The notes below the pieces were generated by a model. It saw nothing but the letters and a program-made list of their open reading frames with translations, searched no databases and was not told where the DNA came from. Shown piece by piece: positions 27,788 to 36,642 of a DNA stretch of 42,299 nucleotides; positions within the stretch are counted from its first letter, which is position 1; every line of letters starts with the position of its first letter. The translations under genes were made by a program, and so were the position numbers. This DNA comes from Salinispora pacifica CNR114 (GTDB lineage: Bacteria; Actinomycetota; Actinomycetes; Mycobacteriales; Micromonosporaceae), in assembly GCF_000514775.1 (NCBI RefSeq), contig NZ_AZWO01000041.1, positions 1 through 42,299 of the forward strand. The letters are read 5' to 3'.

Positions 27788-29409
27788 CCAGGGCACCGGA
27801 GAACTGGCAACCCGATCGGGACAACGACGAGACGGCGTTCCTGCCGCGGCTGGAGCGCCCCGGGCAGCAGCCCCGGCACGATGCGGAGCAGCCGCTACCC
27901 CCGCCGGGAGCCCCGCCCCAGCCGTCCGCCCCAGCCCCACCGGGCCAGCCGTCCGCCCCAGCCCCACCGAGCCAGCCGATCCAGCTGCCGGGGTTGGCCG
28001 GCGCGCCGCAGCGCCCGCCGAGCCAGTCACCACGACACTCGGCCGGCCCCGCCTCAGCACCTCCAACCGGCTCAGCCTTCGACGCTGCGTACCCGCCCAC
28101 GCCGACGGCACCAGCGCCACCACCGAGGGAACCAGCGCCACCGACGGCACCAGCGGCCGAGCGGCTACTCGACCAGCCGACCGCAGCCCATCGGGAACTT
28201 CGGCCCGAAACCCCACCCCACTCGTCGGGACCACCCACCCCTTCCCCCGCAGCGAGCCCGGGCCACCCGCGCCGGCCAGCGTGGGACCGCACCCCGTCGA
28301 CGGCTGACGCCCCCACCGCCTTCATTCCCACCACACCGCCGCGGGCCGCGACCCCGAACGCTGACACCGCCCCGGAGGCCGGCACCGCTCCGGAGGCTGA
28401 CACCGCCCCGGAGGCTGACACCGCCCCGAACGCTGACACCGCCCCGAAGGCCAGCCCGGTCCCCGATACCCCCCGGGGCACTGGCTCCGCCGCCGATCCG
28501 GCGGCCACCGCGCTCATCCCGCGAGTGGCCAGCCGTCCTCCTCCGCCACTCGACTCCACCGCCCTGATGGGCGCGGTGCCCCAGCCGCCGCGGGACGCGG
28601 ACGCCACGACCGAACCCGCCGGCGGGGAGCCGGCCCAGCCGCGCCGGGGCGAGCGGGTGGTCAAGCTACGCCCAGAGCAGTCCGGCGACGGCTACAAGAG
28701 CGTCTACTCGGAGATGACTCGGCCGACGTTCCGGTCCCGCTTCCGCACCGGCGTCCGCGCCGCCGGAGAGGTACTCATCACCTTCGGCATAGTGGTGCTC
28801 CTCTTCGCCGGGTACGAGATCTGGGGGAAGTCGGTGATCGTCAACGCCCACCAGAACGACCTCAGCCAGCAGCTTGCCGAGGCGTGGGGGCCGACCGGTG
28901 ACCCCACGGTGACGCCCTCCGCTGCTTCCTCGTCCGCCCCCGCCTCGCCGACCGTGCAGGGCACTCCGATCGCCGGCCTGTACATTCCACAGCTCGACAA
29001 GAACTGGATTGTCGTCGAGGGGGTGACCCAGAAGGACCTCCGATACGCCCCGGGCCACTATCCGACGAGTGCCCTCCCCGGCCAGCCCGGCAACTTCTCC
29101 ATCGCGGGACACCGGAACCGGGCCACCTTCTGGCGACTCGACGAGCTGAAGGATGGCGACGTGATCGTCGCCGAGGATCGCGACAACTGGCACATCTACC
29201 GCGTCACTCGCAATCACATCGTCAAACCGAGCGAGGTGTCCGTGGTGGCGCCGGTTCCCGGCGACCCGGGTGCCGAGCCGACCGACGCGATGCTCACCCT
29301 GACCACCTGCCACCCGAAGTTCGACAACTACGAACGCCTGATCATCCACGCGAAGCTGGACCGGACCCAGGCCAAGTCGGTGGGTCGCCCGGCGGAACTG
29401 GGGGGCTGA
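27784..29409 (+). CDS. Class E sortase with long Pro-rich N-terminus
   Basis: The protein of 541 residues starts at the ATG overlapping the DUF881 stop. Residues 1-315 are Pro/Ala-rich and repetitive, with tandem TAPEAD-like units at about 194-222, and lie on the cytoplasmic side. A membrane segment (about 331-352, VLITFGIVVLLFAGYEIWG) precedes the sortase domain with FSIAGHRNR (H443) and TLTTC (C509), then an Arg/Leu-rich end. Class E enzymes join LAxTG-type proteins to peptidoglycan. The cytoplasmic tail is much longer than in most sortases and may be a kinase target of the adjacent Pkn enzymes. Confidence 0.88.
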   Translation: MTRAPENWQPDRDNDETAFLPRLERPGQQPRHDAEQPLPPPGAPPQPSAPAPPGQPSAPAPPSQPIQLPGLAGAPQRPPSQSPRHSAGPASAPPTGSAFDAAYPPTPTAPAPPPREPAPPTAPAAERLLDQPTAAHRELRPETPPHSSGPPTPSPAASPGHPRRPAWDRTPSTADAPTAFIPTTPPRAATPNADTAPEAGTAPEADTAPEADTAPNADTAPKASPVPDTPRGTGSAADPAATALIPRVASRPPPPLDSTALMGAVPQPPRDADATTEPAGGEPAQPRRGERVVKLRPEQSGDGYKSVYSEMTRPTFRSRFRTGVRAAGEVLITFGIVVLLFAGYEIWGKSVIVNAHQNDLSQQLAEAWGPTGDPTVTPSAASSSAPASPTVQGTPIAGLYIPQLDKNWIVVEGVTQKDLRYAPGHYPTSALPGQPGNFSIAGHRNRATFWRLDELKDGDVIVAEDRDNWHIYRVTRNHIVKPSEVSVVAPVPGDPGAEPTDAMLTLTTCHPKFDNYERLIIHAKLDRTQAKSVGRPAELGG

Positions 29410-29413
29410 GGAG

Positions 29414-29704
29414 ATGTACGCCTGGATCTGGCGGAAGTTGCCGTTCGGACTTCCCGGCAAGCTGGCCGGCAGCGTCCTGTTGACGACGGCCGCAGTCGCC
29501 CTGCTCTGGTACGTAATCTTCCCCTGGGCTGAGCCGCTGCTCCCCTTCGACGATGTACAGGTCGGTCAGGAAACGGGAGATTCTGGGGACCCGAGTGCTC
29601 CCGGCTATCCGCCGCCCGGCGACGGACCGGCACCAACCGAGGACGGGCACGACCTGCCGTACGACACGGACGAGAACAACCCGCCCCCCTCCCCGGAAGA
29701 GTGA
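29414..29704 (+). CDS. Small membrane protein of the division locus
   Basis: The ATG lies 4 nt after the sortase stop with GAGGAG just upstream, and the protein has 96 residues. One membrane segment (about 15-40, LAGSVLLTTAAVALLWYVIFPW) is followed by an acidic, Pro-rich tail (DLPYDTDENNPPPSPEE). No named domain was found. Conserved position between sortase and pabA suggests an envelope role. Its stop lies 3 nt before the next gene. Confidence 0.7.
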   Translation: MYAWIWRKLPFGLPGKLAGSVLLTTAAVALLWYVIFPWAEPLLPFDDVQVGQETGDSGDPSAPGYPPPGDGPAPTEDGHDLPYDTDENNPPPSPEE

Positions 29705-29707
29705 CCC

Positions 29708-30358
29708 GTGCGCATCCTGGTCATCGACAACTACGACTCGTTCGTCTTCAACCTGGTGCAGTACCTGGGTCAGCTCGGCGCCGACTGCGAGGTACGCCGC
29801 AACGACGAGATCAGCGTCGCGGAGGTCGGGCAGGCGAAGGCCAATGGCGTCCTGCTCTCCCCCGGTCCGGGTAGCCCGGATCGCGCCGGCATCTGCCTGG
29901 ACATCATCCGGGAGTACGCCGGGGTGCTCCCCCTCTTCGGTGTCTGCCTCGGCCACCAGGCGATCGGGGAGGCGTTCGGCGCCACCGTCGCCCAGGCTCC
30001 GGAGCTGCTGCACGGCAAGACCTCGGAGGTCCGGCACCAGGGCGTGGGGGTACTGGCCGGCCTACCGAAGGTGTTCACCGCGACCCGCTACCACTCGCTC
30101 ACTCTCGTGCCGGGGACGTTGCCGGCCGAGTTGGAGGTCACCGGTTGGACCAGCTCCGGTGTGGTGATGGCGATGCGCCACCGGACGTTGCCGATCGAGG
30201 GAGTGCAGTTTCACCCCGAGTCGGTCCTGACCGAGGGCGGGCACCTGATGCTGGCGAACTGGTTGGCGTCCTGCGGCTTCCCGGAGGCGCTGGAGCGCGC
30301 CCCCGCGCTGGCGGCCGAGGTCGACGCACGCCGACGTACCGCCTTCAGCACCACCTAA
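29708..30358 (+). CDS. pabA: Glutamine amidotransferase, aminodeoxychorismate/anthranilate synthase component II
   Basis: The GTG at 29708 gives 216 residues. It is a class I amidotransferase with FGVCLGHQAI (nucleophile C80), the oxyanion motif SPGPGSPDRAG, and FHPESV (H169, E171). It supplies ammonia from glutamine to the PabB or TrpE partner for p-aminobenzoate or tryptophan. The orthologue next to pknB is called trpG in M. tuberculosis (Rv0013) and pabA elsewhere. Which product it makes cannot be decided here. Confidence 0.9.
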   Translation: MRILVIDNYDSFVFNLVQYLGQLGADCEVRRNDEISVAEVGQAKANGVLLSPGPGSPDRAGICLDIIREYAGVLPLFGVCLGHQAIGEAFGATVAQAPELLHGKTSEVRHQGVGVLAGLPKVFTATRYHSLTLVPGTLPAELEVTGWTSSGVVMAMRHRTLPIEGVQFHPESVLTEGGHLMLANWLASCGFPEALERAPALAAEVDARRRTAFSTT

Positions 30359-30381
30359 CCGACGATCAACAGCGCCGCACC

Positions 30382-32151
30382 TCAATCACCGTCGCCCGGC
30401 GGCGTCTCGGTCGGCTCCGGCGTCGGCGTCGGCGTCTCGGTCGGCTCCGGCGTCGGGGGCTCGGTCGGCTCCTCCAGCACCGTCACCGTGATGGTCACCG
30501 TCTTGCCCCTCGCAAGCTTGGTGTTCGGACCCGGGTTCTGGTTCGTCACCCGGCCTTCCTCGCCCGGCGGCACCGGCTGGCCCTCCCTGACGTCAACCTT
30601 GTAGCCGGCGTTCTCGAGCTCCCGCTTGGCATCCTCAACATAGGACTGCACCACGTTCGGTACGGTGCCGATGTTGCCCTTGGAGACGGTCAGTGTGACC
30701 ACCTCCCCCTCCGCCGCCTGGCTGCCCTCATCCGGCGTCACCCGCAGGACGGTGCCCGCCGGCTCCGCGTCGTCGACCTCCTCCCGCGCGACCTCGAAGC
30801 CGGCATTCTCCAGCTGCCGTTTCGCGTTGTCGTAGGTGGAGCCGACCAGGGTGTCCGGAATCGTCACCGTCGCCGGCCCAGCGCAGATGAAGATCGTGAC
30901 AACGTCGTCCGGGGCCAGCCGCTCACCCTGGGCTGGCTCCTGGTTGGCCACCTCCCCCTTGGTGCAGTCGTTGTCGCGGACCTCCCGGCCGGTATTCGGC
31001 ACCAGGCTGGCTTCCTTGATCGCCGCGAACGCCTGCTCCTGGGTCAGCCCGGTTACCGGCGGGACCGTGGCCCGCTCGGGTTCTTCGGGCAGGAGGGCCA
31101 CCACCGCCAGCGCGGCCACCGCGAGTACGCCGAGCGCGGCGAAGGTGGCGATCAGCCACGACGATGCCCGACGCCGACGTGGGTCGCCGACCCGGGCTGG
31201 TATCTGTTGGGTACGTGGACCGGGCGCGGCGGCCGGGTATCCGGCGCCGGCCGGGGCGAGTTGGGTGGCCTCCTCCTCCCGCAGGACCGGGGTCGCCATG
31301 ACCGGCCGTCCGGCGGCGGCACGCAGCAGGTCCGCCCGCATCTCGCCGGCGCTCTGGTAGCGGTTGAGCGGGTTCTTCGACAGCGCCTTGAGGATGATCG
31401 CGTCGACAGCCGGGGGGACCTCCGGGTTGAGGTCGCTGGGCGTCGGTGGCGTCTCCCGAACATGCTGGTACGCGACGCTGACCGGGCTGTCCCCGACAAA
31501 CGGCGGGTGCCCGCAGAGCAACTCGAAGAGCACACAGCCGGCGGCGTAGACATCCGAGCGGGCGTCCACCGACTCGCCGCGGGCCTGCTCGGGTGAGAGG
31601 TACTGGGCGGTGCCGATCACGGCGCTGGTCTGCGTCATCGTGGTCGCGCCGCTGGCCAGCGCCCGGGCGATCCCGAAGTCCATCACCTTGACCTGGCCGG
31701 TCTGGGTGAGCATGACGTTGCCGGGCTTGATGTCCCGGTGGATGATGCTGTGCCGGTGGCTGAACTCCAGCGCCGCACACATGTCGGCGCAGATCTCCAG
31801 CGCCCGCCGCGGCTGGAGCCGCCCCTCGGCGCCCAGCACCTCCTTCAGGGTCCGCCCGCCGACGAACTCCATGACGATGAACGGCAGGGTCTCCCCGGTC
31901 GGTGCCTGCTCCTCGCCGGTGTCGTAGACGGCGACGATGGCCGGGTGGTTGAGGGAGGCCGCGTTCTGCGCCTCCCGTCGGAACCGCATCTGGAAGGTGG
32001 CGTCGCGGGCCAGGTCGGCCCGGAGCATCTTGATCGCAACATCCCGACCCAGTCGCAGGTCACGACCGCGATGCACCTCGGCCATGCCGCCGTAGCCGAT
32101 AAGCTCGCCGACCTGGTAGCGGCCACCGAGCAGGCGGGCCTGCGCTGTCAT
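30382..32151 (-). CDS. pknB: Ser/Thr protein kinase PknB with PASTA domains
   Basis: The ATG at 32151 overlaps the pknA stop (ATGA) and gives 589 residues. The kinase domain (about 10-270) has GYGGMAEV, AIKML, HRDIKPGN, DFGIA and the activation loop. A juxtamembrane linker and one membrane segment (about 331-355) lead to extracellular PASTA repeats (about 365-560: VPPVTGLTQEQAFAAIKEA, VTIPDTLVGSTYDNAKRQLENAG, GTVPNVVQSYVEDAKRELENAG) that bind peptidoglycan fragments. The C-terminus is a low-complexity PTEPTP tail made of repeated DNA. It controls cell-wall synthesis and division and is opposed by the phosphatase in this operon. Confidence 0.96.
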   Translation of the reverse strand: MTAQARLLGGRYQVGELIGYGGMAEVHRGRDLRLGRDVAIKMLRADLARDATFQMRFRREAQNAASLNHPAIVAVYDTGEEQAPTGETLPFIVMEFVGGRTLKEVLGAEGRLQPRRALEICADMCAALEFSHRHSIIHRDIKPGNVMLTQTGQVKVMDFGIARALASGATTMTQTSAVIGTAQYLSPEQARGESVDARSDVYAAGCVLFELLCGHPPFVGDSPVSVAYQHVRETPPTPSDLNPEVPPAVDAIILKALSKNPLNRYQSAGEMRADLLRAAAGRPVMATPVLREEEATQLAPAGAGYPAAAPGPRTQQIPARVGDPRRRRASSWLIATFAALGVLAVAALAVVALLPEEPERATVPPVTGLTQEQAFAAIKEASLVPNTGREVRDNDCTKGEVANQEPAQGERLAPDDVVTIFICAGPATVTIPDTLVGSTYDNAKRQLENAGFEVAREEVDDAEPAGTVLRVTPDEGSQAAEGEVVTLTVSKGNIGTVPNVVQSYVEDAKRELENAGYKVDVREGQPVPPGEEGRVTNQNPGPNTKLARGKTVTITVTVLEEPTEPPTPEPTETPTPTPEPTETPPGDGD

Positions 32152-33620
32152 CGCGTCTGTCGTCCTTCGCTCGTCGTCGTCTCGTCGCCGCCCGTCGCGG
32201 GCAGTTGCAGTTGACGGTACGACGTTTGGTCTGAATCGTCGCGTCCGTCGAGCCGGAGTTCGCCGGACGTTCCCGTCGACTGCCCCGGCCGGGCCGCGGG
32301 CCCGGCAAACACCTCGTCCCAAACGTAGGAAACCATGCGAAAGCAGGTCAGGACCAGAGCGGCCAGGAGGAGGACAAGGAGCAGTCTCCCGAACCGGGAC
32401 CGGCGGGACCGCGGAGCCGGTGTTGGGGGGTGCCCGAGCCGCGCGGACGCCAGCGGCACGGCCGCAACCGGGGACCACTGCGCCTGCGGTCGCGGGGCCA
32501 GCGGCGGGGAAGGCTGCGGCGGGGAAGGCTGCGGCGGCCCCGGCGAGCGGGAAGCCTGCGGCGGCCGGGCGACGACCGGCGGCGGCACCTTGGCCCGGCC
32601 CGGCGCCGGCGCGGCCGGCGCCGGCGCGGCCGGCGCCGGCGAAACCACGCTGGCCCGACCCGGCACCGCCGAAACCGGTCGGACCGGCGCTGGCGAAACC
32701 ACGCTAGCCCGACCCGGTGGTGCAGGCGCCGGCGAAACCACACTGGCCCGACCCGGCACCGCCGAGACCGGACTGGCCTGGCCCGCCGCCCGGGCAGACT
32801 GGGAGAGCTGGGCCTTCAGTTGTCGAGCCACTCCGGCCAACGCCGCCGCGCTCGGCCAGCGGTCCGCCGGGTCCTTCGCCATGGCCCGCTCCACCACCGC
32901 CCGCACCTGCGGCGGAATGTCGGCAGGCAGCGCCCGAGGTGTATCCCGGACGTGCTGCAGGGCAATCTCGAGTGGGTTGTCGCCCGCAAACGGCCGCCGG
33001 CCGGAGAGACACTGGTAGGCGACCACACCGAGGGCGTACACATCCGAGGCCGGGGTGGCGACCGCTCCGGTGGCCTGCTCCGGTGAGATGTACGAGGCGG
33101 TACCGAGTACCGAGCCGGCGGCGGTGAGCTGGGCCACCAGGTCGGATCGGGCGATACCGAAGTCGGTGAGTACCAGGGTGCCGTTCGGCCGGACCAGGAG
33201 ATTGCCGGGCTTCACGTCCCGGTGCACGATGCCCTCCAGGTGGGCGGCGTGCAACGCGTCGGCAGCCTGGGCTACCAGGGCCATCGTCCGGGCGGAGGTG
33301 AGCCGGCCGACCCGGTTCAGGGTGGCCAGGAGCGCTTCTCCCTCCACGTGCTCCATCACCAGGAAAGCGATCTGCTGGTCGCTGCCGAAGTCGTAGATGT
33401 CAACGACACCGGGGTGGTTGATGGTCGCCATCGTGCGCGCCTCGCCCCGGAACCGCTCGGCGAAGTCAGGATCGTCCAGCAGGGCGGGCAGGAGACTCTT
33501 CACGGCGACTGTCCGGCCGAGCACCTCGTCGGTGCCGCGCCAGACATCGCCCATGCCGCCGCTGGCGATCCGCTCGTCGAGACGGTAGCGGTTGCCGAGC
33601 TTCACCCCCGTACTGAGCAC
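32148..33620 (-). CDS. pknA: Ser/Thr protein kinase PknA
   Basis: The GTG at 33620, 1 nt after the pbpA stop and with GGGGAG upstream, gives 490 residues. The kinase domain (about 1-275) has ASGGMGDVW, AVKSLL, HRDVKPGNLL and DFGIARS. Residues about 280-400 form a Pro/Ala linker with repeated PGRASVVSPAP units. A membrane segment at about 408-430 is followed by a short outer tail without PASTA. The partner PknB shares substrates in cell division and shape. Confidence 0.95.
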   Translation of the reverse strand: MLSTGVKLGNRYRLDERIASGGMGDVWRGTDEVLGRTVAVKSLLPALLDDPDFAERFRGEARTMATINHPGVVDIYDFGSDQQIAFLVMEHVEGEALLATLNRVGRLTSARTMALVAQAADALHAAHLEGIVHRDVKPGNLLVRPNGTLVLTDFGIARSDLVAQLTAAGSVLGTASYISPEQATGAVATPASDVYALGVVAYQCLSGRRPFAGDNPLEIALQHVRDTPRALPADIPPQVRAVVERAMAKDPADRWPSAAALAGVARQLKAQLSQSARAAGQASPVSAVPGRASVVSPAPAPPGRASVVSPAPVRPVSAVPGRASVVSPAPAAPAPAAPAPGRAKVPPPVVARPPQASRSPGPPQPSPPQPSPPLAPRPQAQWSPVAAVPLASARLGHPPTPAPRSRRSRFGRLLLVLLLAALVLTCFRMVSYVWDEVFAGPAARPGQSTGTSGELRLDGRDDSDQTSYRQLQLPATGGDETTTSEGRQTR

Positions 33621-33621
33621 G

Positions 33622-35127
33622 TCAGCGGCTCCCCGGTGAGGCGATCGCCGCCCGCATGATCTGCCCGGCGATCCGCGCGGCCTCGGCGCTGCCGCCGTCG
33701 CCGGACTCCTCCAGCAGGACACAGACCGCGGAGACCGGGTTGCCGTCCTCGTCGAGTGCGAAGCCGATGAACCAACCGTGATCGGGAGTGTCCGGACCAG
33801 ACTCCGCCGTGCCGGTCTTGCCGCCGACGGTGTAGCCACTGATCCGGGCGTTCCGGCCGGTGCCGTTCTGGACGACACTCTCCATCATCTCCCGCAGGTC
33901 GGCGGCGACCTGGTCACTGACCGGCTGGCGCAACTCGTCGGGCTCGGCGGTGTAGTAGTTGGTGGTGCGATCAGCACCGAGGATCTGACTGACCAGGTAC
34001 GGACGCATCTGGCTGCCGTCGTTGGCGACCGTGGCGGCGATCAGAGCACCCTGGAGCGGCGTCATCCGGACATCCCGCTGGCCGATGGAGGACTGGGCGA
34101 GGGCAGCCTGGTCAACGCTGCCGTCGGGGTTCTCCATGCCGCCGGTCCGACTGGCCGCGACCGGTTCGCCATCCTCACCGAGCCGGCCGACGGTCAAGTC
34201 GTCCTGCTCGAAGCCGAACTGCCGGGCCTTCTCCTTGAGCGTGTCCGCGCCGAGGCGTACGCCGAGCTGGGCAAAGCCGGTGTTACACGACTCGGTCACC
34301 GCGTTCATCAGGGTGACCTCCTCCTCCGGACAGATGGAGGGGGCCGCGTTTTCGATCGGCTTGCCCGAGGTCGGCGGCGTCCAACTGGGCCCGGCGGGGA
34401 TCTTCGTGTCCTGGGTGACACCGTTCTCGAGCGCGGCGGCGGCCGTCACGATCTTGAAGGTGGAGCCCGGCGGGAGCACCTCGCCGAGCGCCCGGTTCTT
34501 CAGCGGACCGTCCGGGTTCTGCTGCAGCTTGTTGTAGGCCGTCGTGGCCTCGTCCGAGTCGTGGCTGGCCAGTGGGTTCGGGTCGAAGCTCGGCATCGAG
34601 ACCAGCGCCTGCACCGCCCCGGTACGCGGATCGAGGGCGATGGCCGCGCCCTTGCTGACCCCCGCACGGTTGTCCCGCAGCTGCTCGTACGCGACGTCCT
34701 GCGCCTGCTCGGAGATGGTGAGCAGGACGTTCGCGCCGGCGGTCTCGTCGCCGGTGACCAGGTCCCGCAGCCGGTCGCCGATCAGCTGGTCGCTGGTGCC
34801 GGCCAGGAACGCGTTCTCCGCCTCCTCGATGCCGGTGTCGGCCAGGTTGACCGGCTTGTAGCCGATCGCGTGGGCGTACTTCTCCCCGCCGGGATAGGTG
34901 CGCAGGTACTCCAGCTCCCCGTCGGTCTCCTTACTCACCGCGAACGCCGTACCGCCGGCCTCGATGTTGCCGCGCTTGCGCTCGTATTCGGCGACCTGGA
35001 CCCGGCCGTTGTAGTCGCTGTTGCGGTAGTCGTCGGCCTTGTAGGCCTGAATCCAGTTCAGGTTCGCGAAGAGAAGCCCGAACAGGACCATCACGACGAG
35101 ACCCACCCGGCGCAGTGGTGCGTTCAC
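33622..35127 (-). CDS. pbpA: Penicillin-binding protein PbpA (class B transpeptidase)
   Basis: The GTG at 35127 overlaps the rodA stop and gives 501 residues. A membrane anchor at about 6-24 is followed by a dimerisation domain and the transpeptidase domain with STFK (S222), SCN and GKTGTAE (K437). It cross-links peptidoglycan in complex with the SEDS polymerase encoded upstream. In mycobacteria PbpA is needed for septum formation. Confidence 0.95.
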   Translation of the reverse strand: MNAPLRRVGLVVMVLFGLLFANLNWIQAYKADDYRNSDYNGRVQVAEYERKRGNIEAGGTAFAVSKETDGELEYLRTYPGGEKYAHAIGYKPVNLADTGIEEAENAFLAGTSDQLIGDRLRDLVTGDETAGANVLLTISEQAQDVAYEQLRDNRAGVSKGAAIALDPRTGAVQALVSMPSFDPNPLASHDSDEATTAYNKLQQNPDGPLKNRALGEVLPPGSTFKIVTAAAALENGVTQDTKIPAGPSWTPPTSGKPIENAAPSICPEEEVTLMNAVTESCNTGFAQLGVRLGADTLKEKARQFGFEQDDLTVGRLGEDGEPVAASRTGGMENPDGSVDQAALAQSSIGQRDVRMTPLQGALIAATVANDGSQMRPYLVSQILGADRTTNYYTAEPDELRQPVSDQVAADLREMMESVVQNGTGRNARISGYTVGGKTGTAESGPDTPDHGWFIGFALDEDGNPVSAVCVLLEESGDGGSAEAARIAGQIMRAAIASPGSR

Positions 35128-36614
35128 GGTCTGATCACCTCCGTCGGGGCACCGTGTAGCTGCTCCGGTGGGCCGCCCGTCGGTCGGGTCGACGGAGCGC
35201 CTCCGCCGGTCACCGGCCGGCGGGCAGCATCGGAGACCCGGAGCAGGATCGCGATGAGTAGCCAGTTCGCCATCAGTGACGAACCGCCGGCGGAGAGGAA
35301 CGGCGTGGTCTGGCCGGTGAGCGGAATCAGACCGCTGATCCCGCCAACGATCACGAAGACCTGGAGCCCGAGGGTGAACGCCAGACCGCCGGCGAGCAGC
35401 TTGCCGAACGAGTCGTGAACCGCCAGTGCGGCGCGCAGCCCCCGCTCGACGATGAGCAGGTAGACCACCAGCAGGGCGGAGAGACCGAAGAGACCGATCT
35501 CCTCACCGAGGCCGGCGAAGATGAAGTCGTTCTGCACTTCGGGCAGCTTGAGCGGCTGGCCGGCGCCGGGCCCGGCGCCGAACATTCCTCCGCTACCAAG
35601 GGCGAGCAATCCCTGCACCAGCTGGTAGCCGTCGTTGTACGGGTCGGCGAACGGGTCCAGCCAGATGTTGGCCCGTAGGTAGAAGTTGGCGAACGGACCA
35701 CCGACCACGTCGCCCAACACGTACGCCAGATAGGCGCCGCCGAAGAAGAGCACCAAGCCGATGAGGAGCCAGCTCACCCGTTCGGTGGCGATGTAGAGCG
35801 TCGCCACGAACATGCCGAAGTAGAGCAGGGAGGTGCCCAGGTCCTTCTCGAAGACCAGCACCAGGAGGCTGATCAGCCAGACCACCACGACCGGCCCGAG
35901 GTCCCGGCCCCGGGGGAGATCGACACCGAGAAACCGGCGACTGGCCAGGGAGAGGACCTCCCGCTTGCGCACCAGGTAGTACGCGAAGAAGGCGAGCAGC
36001 GCGAGCTTGGCGAACTCGCCGGGCTGGATGGAGAGACCACCGACCCGGATCCAGAGCTTCGCACCGTTGATCTCGGAAATGCTCCGCGGTAGCACCGCCG
36101 GGATCATCACCAGCACGATGCCGGCGAGACCCAGGGTGTACGCGTACCGAGAGATCGAGCGGTGGTCTCGGACGACAGCGAGCAGCCCGGCGGCGAGGGC
36201 GACCGAGATCAGTGTCCAGGCGAGTTGACGCCCGCCGGTGCCGGCGAAGGTCGCCAGTTCGGCACGCTCGGCCGGGGTGGCGCGGGCCAGGTCCAGCCGG
36301 TGCAGGAAGCCGACACCGAGGCCGTTAAGGAGGGCGACGGACGGCAACAGGGCCGGGTCGGCGAAGGGAGCCAGGAACCGGATCACCACGTGCAGGCCGA
36401 GGAAGACCGCGCTGAGCGCGGCGGCCGGCACCCAGAAGCTCGGCGTGACCGTGTCGAGCACGCTGGCTTCGACCATCGCCCCGTACGCGGCCACCAGCAC
36501 CATGGCGAGTAACAGCAGCGACAGCTCGGCGTTACGCCGGGACCGGGCCAGCCGCACGCCGCTCTGCCCGCCCGTGGTCGTGGGCGGGGATGTCGACGTG
36601 GCCGCTACGGTCAC
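35124..36614 (-). CDS. rodA: SEDS-family glycan polymerase RodA/FtsW
   Basis: The GTG at 36614, with AGGA 7 nt upstream, gives 496 residues; a longer frame to 36806 would overlap the phosphatase gene. About 12 membrane segments include the SEDS signatures GGLSIQPGEFAKLALL, VFEKDLGTSLLYFGMF, QLVQGLLALGSGGMFGAG and NDFIFAGLGEEIGLFG. It polymerises lipid II and works with PbpA, to which it is translationally coupled. Confidence 0.94.
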   Translation of the reverse strand: MTVAATSTSPPTTTGGQSGVRLARSRRNAELSLLLLAMVLVAAYGAMVEASVLDTVTPSFWVPAAALSAVFLGLHVVIRFLAPFADPALLPSVALLNGLGVGFLHRLDLARATPAERAELATFAGTGGRQLAWTLISVALAAGLLAVVRDHRSISRYAYTLGLAGIVLVMIPAVLPRSISEINGAKLWIRVGGLSIQPGEFAKLALLAFFAYYLVRKREVLSLASRRFLGVDLPRGRDLGPVVVVWLISLLVLVFEKDLGTSLLYFGMFVATLYIATERVSWLLIGLVLFFGGAYLAYVLGDVVGGPFANFYLRANIWLDPFADPYNDGYQLVQGLLALGSGGMFGAGPGAGQPLKLPEVQNDFIFAGLGEEIGLFGLSALLVVYLLIVERGLRAALAVHDSFGKLLAGGLAFTLGLQVFVIVGGISGLIPLTGQTTPFLSAGGSSLMANWLLIAILLRVSDAARRPVTGGGAPSTRPTGGPPEQLHGAPTEVIRP

Positions 36615-36642
36615 TGAATGTCCTGACAGATCAAGCCGGCGC

